In this document: piece by piece, positions 48,673-59,769 of the stretch
Numbering within the stretch: the first letter of the stretch is position 1
Layout of the letters: each line of letters opens with the position of its first letter
DNA from: Streptomyces fodineus
GTDB lineage: Bacteria; Actinomycetota; Actinomycetes; Streptomycetales; Streptomycetaceae
Reading direction: 5' to 3'
NCBI RefSeq assembly: GCF_001735805.1
Contig: NZ_CP017248.1
Span: forward strand, 6,944,001-7,008,000
Length of the DNA stretch: 64,000 nt
The notes under the pieces: model-generated
What the model was told of the DNA's origin: nothing
The model's input: the letters and a program-made list of their open reading frames with translations, nothing else
Database searches by the model: none
Position numbers and translations under genes: made by a program

Positions 48673-49578
48673 ATGAGCACCACGACCCTGGAAAAGACCC
48701 AGGCCACACCCGCCCCCGCCGCGCGGGCCCCGCGCCGCGCCCGCCGGCGCGGTGAACGCGGCCCGCTCGGCGCCGCCCTCCTGCACGGCGGTCTCGCCGT
48801 CGCGAGCCTGATCGCGCTCGCCCCGGTGGCCTGGCTGATCTTCCTGTCGCTCGGCCCGGAGAAGGACGACTACCTGCACCCGGGCAAGATCCTGGGCAAG
48901 TTCACCTTCTCCAACTACAGCTTCGTGCTGCAGCACACCGCGTTCTTCGACTGGTTCAAGTCGACGATGATCGTGGCCGCCGGCACCACCCTGATCGGTG
49001 TCTTCGTCGCCGCGACCACCGGCTACGCCGTCTCCCGCATGCGCTTCCCCGGCTACAAGCAGCTGATGTGGGTGCTGCTGCTCACCCAGGCCTTCCCGAT
49101 CGCCATCCTGGTCGTGCCGATGTACGAGATCTTCAGCGAGCTCGGCCTCATCGACACCTACTGGGCGCTGATCGTCATCAACTGCACCACCGCCGTGCCC
49201 TACAGCGCCTGGCTGCTCAAGGGATACTTCGACACCATCCCCTTCGAGATCGACGAGGCAGGACGCGTCGACGGGCTCAGCCCGTTCGGCACCTTCTTCC
49301 GGCTGATCCTGCCGCTGGCCCGCCCGGGCCTCGCCGTCGCCGCCTTCTACAACTTCATCACCGCCGTCGGCGAGGTCGCCTTCGCGACCACCTTCATGCT
49401 GGACGACTCCAAGTACACCTTCGCCGTCGGTCTGCAGACCTTCGTCAGCCAGCACGACGCCCAGTGGAACTACATGGCCGCCACCGCGGTGCTGATCGCG
49501 ATACCCGTGTCGGTGTTCTTCTACCTCGTGCAGAAGAACCTCGTCACCGGACTCACCGCCGGCGGTACCAAGGGCTGA
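48673..49578 (+). CDS. malG: Maltodextrin ABC transporter permease MalG
   Basis: The 301-residue partner permease has six spans, the EAA loop IDEAGRVDGLSPFGTFFRLI followed by LPLARPG, and the C-terminal QKNLVTGLTAGGTKG that is standard for MalG-type proteins. ATG 48673 has AGGAG 8 bases upstream; an alternative ATG at 48634 overlaps malF by 20 bases. It ends the malEFG unit, and two hairpins follow. Confidence 0.95.
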   Translation: MSTTTLEKTQATPAPAARAPRRARRRGERGPLGAALLHGGLAVASLIALAPVAWLIFLSLGPEKDDYLHPGKILGKFTFSNYSFVLQHTAFFDWFKSTMIVAAGTTLIGVFVAATTGYAVSRMRFPGYKQLMWVLLLTQAFPIAILVVPMYEIFSELGLIDTYWALIVINCTTAVPYSAWLLKGYFDTIPFEIDEAGRVDGLSPFGTFFRLILPLARPGLAVAAFYNFITAVGEVAFATTFMLDDSKYTFAVGLQTFVSQHDAQWNYMAATAVLIAIPVSVFFYLVQKNLVTGLTAGGTKG

Positions 49579-49594
49579 CGCCCGCACCGGGACT

Positions 49595-49662
49595 CCCGCG
49601 CGCACTTCCGCGCGGGTAGGCGGCCGCGGTGCCCATCCGACCCCGCTGTCACCGCGGCCGCC
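49595..49662 (+). terminator. Two tandem hairpins after malG
   Basis: An 8-bp stem, CCCGCGCG / CGCGCGGG (49595-49616), is followed by a 12-bp perfect stem, GGCGGCCGCGGT / ACCGCGGCCGCC (49619-49630 / 49651-49662). They separate malEFG from the alpha-glucosidase gene. Confidence 0.65.
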
Positions 49663-49740
49663 TCGCACCCCCAGGCCCGCCCCCGCCGCCGTACCACCCA
49701 CGCGCCCATGACCCGAACTCCGTTACACACCAAGGACGCC

Positions 49741-51411
<1,671 letters not shown>

Positions 51412-51428
51412 CGGCCCGTCGACAAGTT

Positions 51429-51519
51429 CTTGCATCAACTTCACAACGGCCCGCTGCCTTTCAGGCAGCGGGCCTTTAACATCTGCGTCACCGCAAGTTT
51501 GCTGAAACATTGCAGCAAG
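51429..51519. promoter_or_regulatory. CTTGC-type boxes upstream of the alpha-amylase
   Basis: CTTGCA lies at 51429-51434, before the terminator. GCAAG at 51493-51497 and the pair TTGCTG/CAGCAA (51499-51504 and 51513-51518) lie after it. They resemble the boxes before malE and are candidate MalR sites. Confidence 0.5.
51448..51477 (+). terminator. Terminator of the alpha-glucosidase gene
   Basis: An 11-bp perfect stem, GGCCCGCTGCC / GGCAGCGGGCC, has a TTTCA loop and is followed by TTT. Confidence 0.85.
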
Positions 51520-51567
51520 CGCCTTCAGCGGTCTTTCCTCAAGCCTTCAAGGACGAAGGACCCCCAC

Positions 51568-52959
51568 ATGGCACGCAGACACATGGCACGCAGAACCCTC
51601 CCCACGGTGGCCGCCCTCACGGCCGCCGCTCTGGTTGGCATGAACCCGACCACCGCCGACGCCTCCCCGCCCGGCACCAAGGACGTCACCGCCGTCCTCT
51701 TCGAATGGAACTACGCCTCGGTGGCCAAGGAGTGCACCACCACCCTCGGCCCCGCCGGCTACGGCTATGTCCAGGTCTCCCCGCCCGCCGAGCACATACA
51801 GGGCGCGCAGTGGTGGACGTCGTACCAGCCGGTGTCGTACAAGATCGCCGGCCGGCTCGGCGACCGCACCGCCTTCAAGAACATGATCGACACCTGTCAC
51901 GCGGCCGGCCTGAGGGTCGTCGTGGACACCGTCGTCAACCACATGTCGGCGGGCAGCGGCACGGGCACCGGCGGCTCGACGTACAGCAAGTACGACTACC
52001 CGGGCCTGTACTCGTACCCCGACTTCGACGACTGCACCTCCCGGGTCACCAACTACCAGGACCGCTGGAACGTCCAGCACTGCGAACTCGTCGGCCTCGC
52101 CGACCTGGACACCGGCGAGGAGTACGTCCGCAAGACGATCGCCGGCTACATGAACGACCTGCTCTCCCTGGGCGCCGACGGCTTCCGCATCGACGCGGCC
52201 AAGCACATCCCGGCCGAGGACCTGGCGAACATCAAGTCCCGTCTGACCAACCCTTCCGTCTACTGGAAGCAGGAGGTCATCTACGGCGCGAACGAGGCGG
52301 TCCAGCCCTCCGAGTACACCGGCAACGGGGACGTCCAGGAGTTCCGCTACGCCTACGACCTCAAGCGCGTCTTCAACAACGAGAAGCTGGCCTACCTGAA
52401 CAACTTCGGCGAGGGCTGGGGCTACCTCGGCAGCTCGGTGGCCGGCGTCTTCGTCGACAACCACGACACCGAGCGCAACGGCTCGACCCTCAACTACAAG
52501 GACGGCGCCAACTACACCCTGGCGAACGTCTTCATGCTCGCCTGGCCCTACGGCGCCCCGGACATCAACTCCGGCTACGAGTGGTCCGACGCGGACGCCG
52601 GCCCGCCCAACGGAGGCCAGGTCAATGCCTGCTGGCAGGACGGCTGGAAGTGCCAGCACGCCTGGCCGGAGATCATCCGCATGGTCGCCTTCCGCAACGC
52701 GACGCGGGGCCAGGCGGTCACCAACTGGTGGGACGACGGCAACAACTGGATCGCCTTCGGCCGGGGCGACAAGGGGTATGTGGCGATCAACCACGAGTCC
52801 TCGTCGCAGACCCGCACGTACCAGACCGCGCTGCCCGCCGGGACGTACTGCAACGTCCAGAACAACACCACGGTGGCGGTGAACTCCAGCGGACAGTTCA
52901 CCGCCACCCTGGGCTCGAACACGGCGCTCGCGATCTACGCCGGGAAGTCGAGCTGCTGA
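51568..52959 (+). CDS. Secreted alpha-amylase (GH13) lacking a starch-binding domain
   Basis: The 463-residue precursor has a signal peptide (basic MARRHMARR then LPTVAALTAAALVG, cleavage near ADASP). GH13 regions are VVVDTVVNHMS (I), ADGFRIDAAKH (II, nucleophile Asp), WKQEVIYGANEAV (III, Glu) and VFVDNHDTERNGS (IV). It ends with the typical all-beta domain C (TALAIYAGKSSC). Many Streptomyces amylases continue into a CBM20 domain, which is absent here; a piece of one lies inverted just downstream. The ATG has GAAGGA upstream. A 15-bp tandem repeat duplicates the first codons, so ATG 51583 is a second possible start. Confidence 0.95.
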   Translation: MARRHMARRTLPTVAALTAAALVGMNPTTADASPPGTKDVTAVLFEWNYASVAKECTTTLGPAGYGYVQVSPPAEHIQGAQWWTSYQPVSYKIAGRLGDRTAFKNMIDTCHAAGLRVVVDTVVNHMSAGSGTGTGGSTYSKYDYPGLYSYPDFDDCTSRVTNYQDRWNVQHCELVGLADLDTGEEYVRKTIAGYMNDLLSLGADGFRIDAAKHIPAEDLANIKSRLTNPSVYWKQEVIYGANEAVQPSEYTGNGDVQEFRYAYDLKRVFNNEKLAYLNNFGEGWGYLGSSVAGVFVDNHDTERNGSTLNYKDGANYTLANVFMLAWPYGAPDINSGYEWSDADAGPPNGGQVNACWQDGWKCQHAWPEIIRMVAFRNATRGQAVTNWWDDGNNWIAFGRGDKGYVAINHESSSQTRTYQTALPAGTYCNVQNNTTVAVNSSGQFTATLGSNTALAIYAGKSSC

Positions 52960-52975
52960 GTCCGGACGCCTGCTT

Positions 52976-53053
52976 CCAGGTGTCGCTCGTCGTGTAGCCG
53001 GACGAACCGCCCGTCGTGTACGAGCGGTTCGTTCCGGACTCCCAGGTCGTCAC
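52976..53053 (-). pseudogene. Inverted remnant of a CBM20 starch-binding domain
   Basis: The minus strand reads VTTWESGTNRSYTTGGSSGY followed by TTSDTWK. This matches the C-terminal end of CBM20 domains (TWESG-x-NR-x-x-T ... DTW), including the Trp and Asn-Arg of that region. There is no start codon or upstream CBM20 sequence in frame, so only about the last 26 residues survive. It points opposite to the adjacent amylase. The rest of 52960-53276 holds the pullulanase promoter region and nothing else recognised. Confidence 0.7.
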
Positions 53054-53151
53054 CGGAGGCGTAGCAACCGGAGGGCTGCGGGGTCGTACCCGGGAAGGGG
53101 CAGCGTTTAACAACCCGTGAGCGTGCGGGAGTTGAGAAGGTCACGTCAAGG

Positions 53152-53193
53152 TTGACGCTGAAACTTCTTGCTATGGGTTTCAAGACTCTTGCT
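53152..53193 (+). promoter_or_regulatory. Pullulanase promoter region with CTTGCT boxes
   Basis: A TTGACG (-35-like) at 53152-53157 is followed by two CTTGCT boxes at 53167-53172 and 53188-53193, 21 bp apart (two helical turns). They resemble the CTTGCA boxes of malE, suggesting MalR control. Confidence 0.5.
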
Positions 53194-53276
53194 GTAAACC
53201 TTTCGGCGGCGATACGGTCGCGCGGGGTCGGACCCAAGGGATCCAAAAGAGCCGCATCCGCTAGGAGTTACCGCCT

Positions 53277-56200
53277 GTGATACCGAGAGCGAGACGGGCC
53301 GCGGCCGTCACCGCCGCAGCCCTCGCCGCCGCACTGATCCAGCCACTGGCGGCCCATGCCGCCACCCCGCCCGCGCCCCCCTCGGACGCGGCCCTCGCCG
53401 CCCAGCCCGCCCGGCACGACGACACCCGCGAGCAGTTCTACTTCGTCATGCCGGACCGTTTCGCCAACGGCGACACGGCCAACGACGAGGGCGGCCTGAC
53501 CGGCTCCCGCCTCAGCACCGGCTACGACCCCACCGACAAGGGCTTCTACCAGGGCGGCGACCTCAAGGGCCTGACCAAGAGGCTCGACTACATCAAGGGC
53601 CTGGGCACGACCGCCATCTGGATGGCGCCGATCTTCAAGAACAAACCCGTGCAGGGCACCGGCAGCAACGCCTCCGCCGGCTACCACGGCTACTGGATCA
53701 CCGACTTCACCCAGGTCGACCCCCACTTCGGCACCAACCAGGACCTCAAGGCCCTCATCTCCAAGGCGCACGCCAAGGGCATGAAGGTCTTCTTCGACGT
53801 CATCACCAACCACACCGCCGACGTCGTGGACTACGAGCAGAAGTCCTACGACTACCTCTCCAAGGGTGCCTTCCCCTACCTGACCAAGGACGGCAGGCCC
53901 TTCGACGACGCCGACTACGCGGACGGAAGCAGGAAGTTCCCGGCCGTCGGTACCGGCTCCTTCCCGTACACCCCGAAGGTCACCAGCCGGTCCAAGGTCC
54001 CGGCCTGGCTCAACGACCCGGCGATGTACCACAACCGGGGCGACTCGACGTACGCCGGAGAGTCCACCACCTACGGCGACTTTTCCGGCCTGGACGACCT
54101 GTGGACCGAGCGTCCCGAGGTCGTGCACGGCATGGAGAAGATCTACGAGCGGTGGGTGAGGGACTTCGCCGTCGACGGCTTCCGGATCGACACCGTCAAG
54201 CACGTCGACATGCCGTTCTGGACGCAGTGGGCCACCGCCCTCGACGCCTACGCGGCGGCGCACGGGCGGAGGAACTTCTTCATGTTCGGCGAGGTCTACT
54301 CCGCCGACACGAACATCACGTCCCCGTACGTCACCCAAGGCCGCCTCGACGCCACCCTCGATTTCCCCTTCCAGGACGCGGCCCGCGCCTACGCCTCCCA
54401 GGGCGGCAGCGCGCAGCGGCTGGCGAGCGTCTTCGGTGACGACTACAAGTACACGACCGACAAGGCCAACGCGTACGAGCAGGTCACCTTCCTCGGCAAC
54501 CACGACATGGGCCGTATCGGGTACTTCCTGAAGCAGGACAACCCGAAGGCCACGGACGCCGAGGTCCTGAAGAAGGACGAGCTCGCGAACGAGCTGATGT
54601 TCCTCAGCCGCGGCAACCCGGTCGTCTACTACGGCGACGAGCAGGGCTTCACCGGCTCCGGCGGCGACAAGGACGCCCGCCAGACCATGTTCGCCTCCAA
54701 GGTCGCCGACTACCTCGACGACGACGAGATCGGCACCGACCGCACCCACGCCAGCGACTCCTACGACACCGGCGCGCCGCTGTACCGGGAGATCGCCGGC
54801 CTCTCGAAGCTCCGCGAGGCCAACCCGGCCCTGACCGACGGAGTCCAGACCCAGCGTTACGCGGCCGACGGCGCGGGCGTCTACGCCTTCACCCGTACGG
54901 ACGCGAAGAGCGGCCAGGAGTACGTCGTCGCCCTCAACAACGCCGGCTCGGCGCAGACGGCGACCTTCGCGGCCGGGTCCGCGGACATGGCGTACCGGGG
55001 CATCTACGGCGCCACCGACTCCGTGGCGTCCGACGGCGACCGCAAGGTCACCGTCACCGTCCCGGCCGAGTCCGCCGTCGTATACAAGGCCACCGGCACC
55101 CTCGCCAAGCCCGCCGCCGCGCCGACGATCGCCCTGCACGCGCCGGCCGCCCGAGCAACCGGCACCGTGGAGATCGGCGCCGATGTCGACGGCGGCCAGC
55201 TGAACCGGGTCGTCTTCGCCGCCCAGGTCGGCGACGCCCCGTGGCAGGTGCTCGGCTCCGCCGACCACGCCCCGTACAAGGTCACCCAGACCCTCGGCAA
55301 GGGCATCCCCGCCGGGACCGCGCTGCGCTACAAGGCCGTCGTGGTCGACTCGGCCGGGCACACCGCGAGCGCCATGGCGAGCAGCACCTCCGGCACCCCG
55401 CCCGCGCCCGAGGTGCCCAAGGCCTCCTCCCGGGACTACGCGGTCGTCCACTACAAGCGCACCGACGGCGACTACGACAACTGGGGCCTGTACGCCTGGG
55501 GTGACATCGCCGACGGCGAGGCCACGAACTGGCCGGCCAGCCACCCGTTCACCGGCCGGGACGCCTACGGCGCCTTCGCCTGGGTCAAGCTCAAGCCCGG
55601 CGCCTCCAGCGTCGGCTTCCTGGTCATCGACAAGAACGGCGACAAGGACGTCTCCGCCGACCGGAGCATCGACGTCACCAGGACGGGTGAGGTCTGGGTC
55701 GAGCAGGGCAAGGCCGACGTACTGACCCAGAAGCCCGGCTATCCGGCGCAGGACAAGACCAAGGCGGTCATCCACTACCACCGGGCCGACGGGAACTACG
55801 ACGGCTGGGGCCTGCACGTCTGGACGGGTGCCGCGAACCCCACCGACTGGTCGAACCCGCTGAAGCCGGTGAAGACTGATGCCTATGGCGCGGTCTTCGA
55901 GGTGCCGCTCACCGAGGGTGCCGGCAGCCTCAGCTACATCATCCACAAGGGCGACGAGAAGGACCTGGCGGCCGACCAGTCGCTGGACCTCAAGGCCGAC
56001 GGCTACGAGGTGTGGCTGTTGAACGGCCAGGAGAAGCATCTGCTGCCGCAGCCGGCGGGCAGCGCGGCCGCCCTCGACCTGAGCACGTCCAAGGCGATCT
56101 GGATCGACCGGAACACCGTGGCCTGGAACGGCGTGGACGGCGCCGCCTCCACCCAGCTGCTGTACTCGCCGAACGGCTCGATCGCGGTCAAGGACGGGAC

Positions 56201-58643
56201 GCTGACCAGCGGCGACGAGCACTGGATCCGGCTGGCGAAGACCACGCTGACCGACGCCCAGAAGGCGAAGTTCCCGCACCTGAAGGACTACACCGCCTGG
56301 TCCGTCGACCCGCGCGACCAAGACCGGGTGCGTACGGCGCTCAAGGGCCAGCTCGTCGCCTCGCAGCGCGCCGCCAACGGGGCCGTGCTGGCCGCGACCG
56401 GCGTGCAGATCGCGGGCGTGCTGGACGACCTGTACCCCGCCGCCACCAAGGCCGCGCTCGGGCCGGTCTTCCACGACGGAAAGCCCACCCTCTCCGTGTG
56501 GGCGCCGACCGCACAGAGCGTCTCACTGGAGCTGGACGGCTCGCTCAAGTCGATGCACCGCGACGACACCACCGGCGTCTGGTCCGTCACCGGCCCGGCC
56601 TCCTGGAAGGGCAAGCCCTACCGGTACGTCGTGAAGGTGTGGGCGCCCAGCGTCCGCGAGATGGTCACCAACAAGGTCACCGACCCCTACTCGGTCGCCC
56701 TCACCGCGAACTCCGGGCGCAGCCTCGTCGTCGACCTGGCCGACAGGTCCCTCGCCCCGAGCGGCTGGTCGGCCCTGCGCAAGCCCAGGGCCGTACCGCT
56801 GAGGGACGCGCAGATCCAGGAGCTGCACATCCGGGACTTCTCCATCGGGGACCCGACCTCGAAGCACCCGGGCACCTACCTGGCCTTCACCGACAAGGAC
56901 AGCGACGGCTCCAAGCACCTCAGGGAGCTGGCGAAGTCCGGGACGTCGTACGTGCATCTGCTGCCCGCCTTCGACTTCGCCACGGTGCCGGAGAAGAAGG
57001 CCGACCAGGCGAGCACCGACTGCGACCTCGCCTCCTACCCGGCCGACTCCGACAAGCAGCAGGCCTGCGTGGCGAAGATCGCCGCGAAGGACGCCTACAA
57101 CTGGGGCTACGACCCTTACCACTACACGGTCCCCGAGGGCTCGTACGCCACCGACCCGGACGGCACCGCCCGCACGGTCCAGTTCCGCAGGATGGTCCAG
57201 GCGCTGAACGAGGACGGCCTCAGGGTCGTCATGGACGTCGTCTACAACCACACGGCGGCCGGCGGCCAGGCGGACACCAGCGTGCTGGACAAGATCGTGC
57301 CGGGCTACTACCAGCGGCTCCTCGCCGACGGGACCGTGGCCAACAGCACCTGCTGCGCCAACACCGCGCCGGAGAACGCGATGATGGGCAAGCTGGTCGT
57401 CGACTCGATCGTCACCTGGGCGAAGGAGTACAAGGTCGACGGGTTCCGCTTCGACCTCATGGGCCACCACCCGAAGGCCAACATCCTCGCGGTCAGGAAG
57501 GCCCTGGACGCGCTGACCCCGCAGAAGGACGGCGTCGACGGCAAGAAGATCATCCTGTACGGCGAGGGCTGGAACTTCGGCGAGGTCGCGAACGACGCCC
57601 GGTTCGTGCAGGCCACACAGGCGAACATGGCCGGCACCGGCATCGCCACCTTCTCCGACCGGGCCCGGGACGCGGTGCGCGGCGGCGGCCCCTTCGACTC
57701 CGACCCCGGCGTCCAGGGCTTCGCATCCGGGCTGTACACCGACCCCAACGGGTCCAAGGCGAACGGGACGTCGGCCGAGCAGAAGGCCCGGCTGCTGCAC
57801 TACCAGGACCTGATCAAGGTCGGGCTCTCCGGAAACCTCGCGAAGTACCACTTCACGGACAGCGACGGCAAGGCGGTCACCGGCGCCGGGGTGGACTACA
57901 ACGGCTCGCCCGCCGGCTACGCGGACGCGCCCGGTGACGCCCTCGCCTATGTGGACGCGCACGACAACGAGTCCCTCTTCGACGCCCTGACGTACAAGCT
58001 GCCCGCCGGGACCAGCGCGTCCGACCGGGCCCGGATGCAGGTCCTCGCGATGGCGACGGCGGATCTCTCGCAGGGGCCGTCCCTGTCCCAGGCGGGCACC
58101 GACCTGCTGCGCTCCAAGTCCCTGGACCGCAACTCCTTCGACAGCGGGGACTGGTTCAACGCCATCCACTGGAACTGCGCCGACGGCAACGGCTTCGGAC
58201 GCGGGCTGCCGATGGCGGCCGACAACGCATCCAAGTGGGACTACGCCCGGCCGCTGCTCACGCGCGTCAAGGTCGGCTGCCCGCAGATCACCGCCGCCTC
58301 CGCCGCCTACCGGGACCTGCTGAAGATCCGCACGACCGAGAAGGCGTTCTCACTCGATACGGCCGCGCAGGTGCAGGACGAGCTGTCCTTCCCGCTGTCC
58401 GGCACGGACGAGACGCCGGGTGTCATCACGATGAGGCTCGGTGACCTGGTCGTCGTCTTCAACGCGACCCCGCAGCGGCAGGAGCAGACGATCGGTGCCC
58501 TCGCCGGCACGCCCTACCGGCTGCACCCGGTGCAGGCCTTTGGCGCCGACCCGGTGGTGAAGACCTCCGCCTACGCGGCCGGCTCGGGCACGTTCACCGT
58601 CCCGGCGCGGACGGTGGCGGTGTTCACGCGGGCGGGGAAGTAG
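53277..58643 (+). CDS. pulA: Secreted bimodular amylase-pullulanase
   Basis: The 1788-residue secreted enzyme has two GH13 modules. A signal peptide ends near AHAATPP. Module 1 (about 50-600) has DGFRIDTVKH (nucleophile near 303), MFGEVY (Glu near 338) and FLGNHDMGR. Two PUD/CBM41 domains (about 719-820 and 828-922, VVHYKRTDGDYDNWGLYAW and VIHYHRADGNYDGWGLHVW) bind starch. The pullulanase module (about 935-1788) has a CBM48 (LSVWAPTAQSVSLELDG) and the hallmark YNWGYDPYHY, then DGFRFDLMGHH (near 1387), YGEGWNF (near 1428) and DAHDNESLFD. It would cut alpha-1,4 and alpha-1,6 links, feeding MalEFG. The GTG start has AGGAG upstream. Confidence 0.94.
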   Translation: MIPRARRAAAVTAAALAAALIQPLAAHAATPPAPPSDAALAAQPARHDDTREQFYFVMPDRFANGDTANDEGGLTGSRLSTGYDPTDKGFYQGGDLKGLTKRLDYIKGLGTTAIWMAPIFKNKPVQGTGSNASAGYHGYWITDFTQVDPHFGTNQDLKALISKAHAKGMKVFFDVITNHTADVVDYEQKSYDYLSKGAFPYLTKDGRPFDDADYADGSRKFPAVGTGSFPYTPKVTSRSKVPAWLNDPAMYHNRGDSTYAGESTTYGDFSGLDDLWTERPEVVHGMEKIYERWVRDFAVDGFRIDTVKHVDMPFWTQWATALDAYAAAHGRRNFFMFGEVYSADTNITSPYVTQGRLDATLDFPFQDAARAYASQGGSAQRLASVFGDDYKYTTDKANAYEQVTFLGNHDMGRIGYFLKQDNPKATDAEVLKKDELANELMFLSRGNPVVYYGDEQGFTGSGGDKDARQTMFASKVADYLDDDEIGTDRTHASDSYDTGAPLYREIAGLSKLREANPALTDGVQTQRYAADGAGVYAFTRTDAKSGQEYVVALNNAGSAQTATFAAGSADMAYRGIYGATDSVASDGDRKVTVTVPAESAVVYKATGTLAKPAAAPTIALHAPAARATGTVEIGADVDGGQLNRVVFAAQVGDAPWQVLGSADHAPYKVTQTLGKGIPAGTALRYKAVVVDSAGHTASAMASSTSGTPPAPEVPKASSRDYAVVHYKRTDGDYDNWGLYAWGDIADGEATNWPASHPFTGRDAYGAFAWVKLKPGASSVGFLVIDKNGDKDVSADRSIDVTRTGEVWVEQGKADVLTQKPGYPAQDKTKAVIHYHRADGNYDGWGLHVWTGAANPTDWSNPLKPVKTDAYGAVFEVPLTEGAGSLSYIIHKGDEKDLAADQSLDLKADGYEVWLLNGQEKHLLPQPAGSAAALDLSTSKAIWIDRNTVAWNGVDGAASTQLLYSPNGSIAVKDGTLTSGDEHWIRLAKTTLTDAQKAKFPHLKDYTAWSVDPRDQDRVRTALKGQLVASQRAANGAVLAATGVQIAGVLDDLYPAATKAALGPVFHDGKPTLSVWAPTAQSVSLELDGSLKSMHRDDTTGVWSVTGPASWKGKPYRYVVKVWAPSVREMVTNKVTDPYSVALTANSGRSLVVDLADRSLAPSGWSALRKPRAVPLRDAQIQELHIRDFSIGDPTSKHPGTYLAFTDKDSDGSKHLRELAKSGTSYVHLLPAFDFATVPEKKADQASTDCDLASYPADSDKQQACVAKIAAKDAYNWGYDPYHYTVPEGSYATDPDGTARTVQFRRMVQALNEDGLRVVMDVVYNHTAAGGQADTSVLDKIVPGYYQRLLADGTVANSTCCANTAPENAMMGKLVVDSIVTWAKEYKVDGFRFDLMGHHPKANILAVRKALDALTPQKDGVDGKKIILYGEGWNFGEVANDARFVQATQANMAGTGIATFSDRARDAVRGGGPFDSDPGVQGFASGLYTDPNGSKANGTSAEQKARLLHYQDLIKVGLSGNLAKYHFTDSDGKAVTGAGVDYNGSPAGYADAPGDALAYVDAHDNESLFDALTYKLPAGTSASDRARMQVLAMATADLSQGPSLSQAGTDLLRSKSLDRNSFDSGDWFNAIHWNCADGNGFGRGLPMAADNASKWDYARPLLTRVKVGCPQITAASAAYRDLLKIRTTEKAFSLDTAAQVQDELSFPLSGTDETPGVITMRLGDLVVVFNATPQRQEQTIGALAGTPYRLHPVQAFGADPVVKTSAYAAGSGTFTVPARTVAVFTRAGK

Positions 58644-58676
58644 GGTCGGGGCCGTCGCCGTAGAACAGGAGTGCCC

Positions 58677-59036
58677 ATGCCGCAGATCACCGTCGACTAC
58701 TCGCATCCGGTGGACGACACCTTCGACCCGGAGGGCTTCGCGCGGGCTCTGCACGAGGCCACCGTCGAGATCGCCGCGGCGAGCCCCGGGGGATGCAAGA
58801 CCCTGTTCCGGTACAGCGACCACCGCGCGGTCGGATACGAGGACCCCGAGGGGCACGCGATCTTCCACGTGACCATCGGGCTCCTCGCCGGACGCAGCGA
58901 CGAGACGAAGGCGAGGCTGGCCCAGACCGCGCTGGACCTGCTCGGAAAGTACGTGACACCGCAGGACGGAGTCATCGTGCACGCCTCCGCCGAGGTCCGG
59001 GACCTGGACGCGTCGTACCGGAAGTCCGACCTCTAG
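58677..59036 (+). CDS. CHMI-like tautomerase
   Basis: The 119-residue protein resembles 5-carboxymethyl-2-hydroxymuconate isomerase of the tautomerase superfamily. Translation from ATG 58677 places Pro directly after Met (MPQITVDYS), the catalytic Pro1 once Met is removed, and AGGAG lies 5 bases upstream; this rules out the in-frame GTG 58671. LFRYSDHRAVGYED and FHVTIGLLAGRSDETKARL follow the family pattern. No homoprotocatechuate pathway genes are nearby, so the substrate is open. Confidence 0.82.
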   Translation: MPQITVDYSHPVDDTFDPEGFARALHEATVEIAAASPGGCKTLFRYSDHRAVGYEDPEGHAIFHVTIGLLAGRSDETKARLAQTALDLLGKYVTPQDGVIVHASAEVRDLDASYRKSDL

Positions 59037-59043
59037 ACAGGGC

Positions 59044-59733
59044 CTAGACACCCAGGGCGATGAGTCGGCCGACGAGCTCCGCGAAGGGGCCGTCGGCCGG
59101 CTCGTCCTCGACCATCTTCTTCAGCAGCGTCGCCATGTCCTCGTCGTGGGCGGCGCTGACCGCGGCCAGTGCGGCGAAGTCGTGCACGAGCTGGACCTCC
59201 AGCTCGGCGCGCGGGATGCGCCGGCCGTCCAGCCAGATCAGGGCCGTGGACTCGGCGAGCGAGATCCAGGAGCGGACGACCAGCTCCAGCCGCGGCGGCG
59301 CGTCCGTGACCCCGAGGTGCGACAGGATCTGTTCGTACGCGGCCTGGCGTACGGAGTCGATGAGCGCGTTGGTGGCAGAAGAGCCGACCGCCGGGCCGCC
59401 GCGCATCAACGCCGAGAAGCCGGGCCCGTGGTCGTCCACGAAGTCGAAGTAGCGGCGCATCACGCGCAGCAGCCGGACGCCGAGCGGGCCGTCGTGCGGC
59501 TCGGCGAAGCGGCCCGCGAGATCCTCCGAGGCACGCTTCAACGCGGCCTCGTACAGGCTGAGTTTGCCGGGGAAGTAGTGGTACACGAGCGGCCGTGAGA
59601 TGCCCGCCGCCGTCGCTATCTCGTCGATCGAGACCTCGTCCGGCGAGCGCCTGCTGAACAGGTCGAGGGCGACGCCGATCAGCTGCTGCCGCCGCTCCTC
59701 CACGCCCATCCTGCGGCGAACCCCGGTACTCAT
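59044..59733 (-). CDS. TetR-family regulator of the ferritin-like/reductase operon
   Basis: The 229-residue protein has a TetR helix-turn-helix (SIDEIATAAGISRPLVYHYF, about 36-55) and a C-terminal ligand domain (SWISLAESTALIWLDGR). It is third in line after the ferritin-like hydrolase and the ferredoxin reductase, with 36 bases before its ATG, so it probably senses a substrate of that pair and represses the operon. A 20-bp inverted repeat lies upstream of the first gene. The convergent tautomerase stop is 7 bases away. Confidence 0.88.
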   Translation of the reverse strand: MSTGVRRRMGVEERRQQLIGVALDLFSRRSPDEVSIDEIATAAGISRPLVYHYFPGKLSLYEAALKRASEDLAGRFAEPHDGPLGVRLLRVMRRYFDFVDDHGPGFSALMRGGPAVGSSATNALIDSVRQAAYEQILSHLGVTDAPPRLELVVRSWISLAESTALIWLDGRRIPRAELEVQLVHDFAALAAVSAAHDEDMATLLKKMVEDEPADGPFAELVGRLIALGV

Positions 59734-59769
59734 GCGAACACCTTACCGATCGGATCCGGTCGCAGGTGG

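Noticed and set aside
49595..49662. Tandem hairpins after malG as a CRISPR-like or REP array
   Set aside because: The two stems differ in sequence and length, so they are ordinary terminator or spacer hairpins.
53268..56474. 1068-codon minus-strand open frame across the pullulanase gene
   Set aside because: It is an antisense shadow of the pullulanase; its repeats reflect codon bias only.
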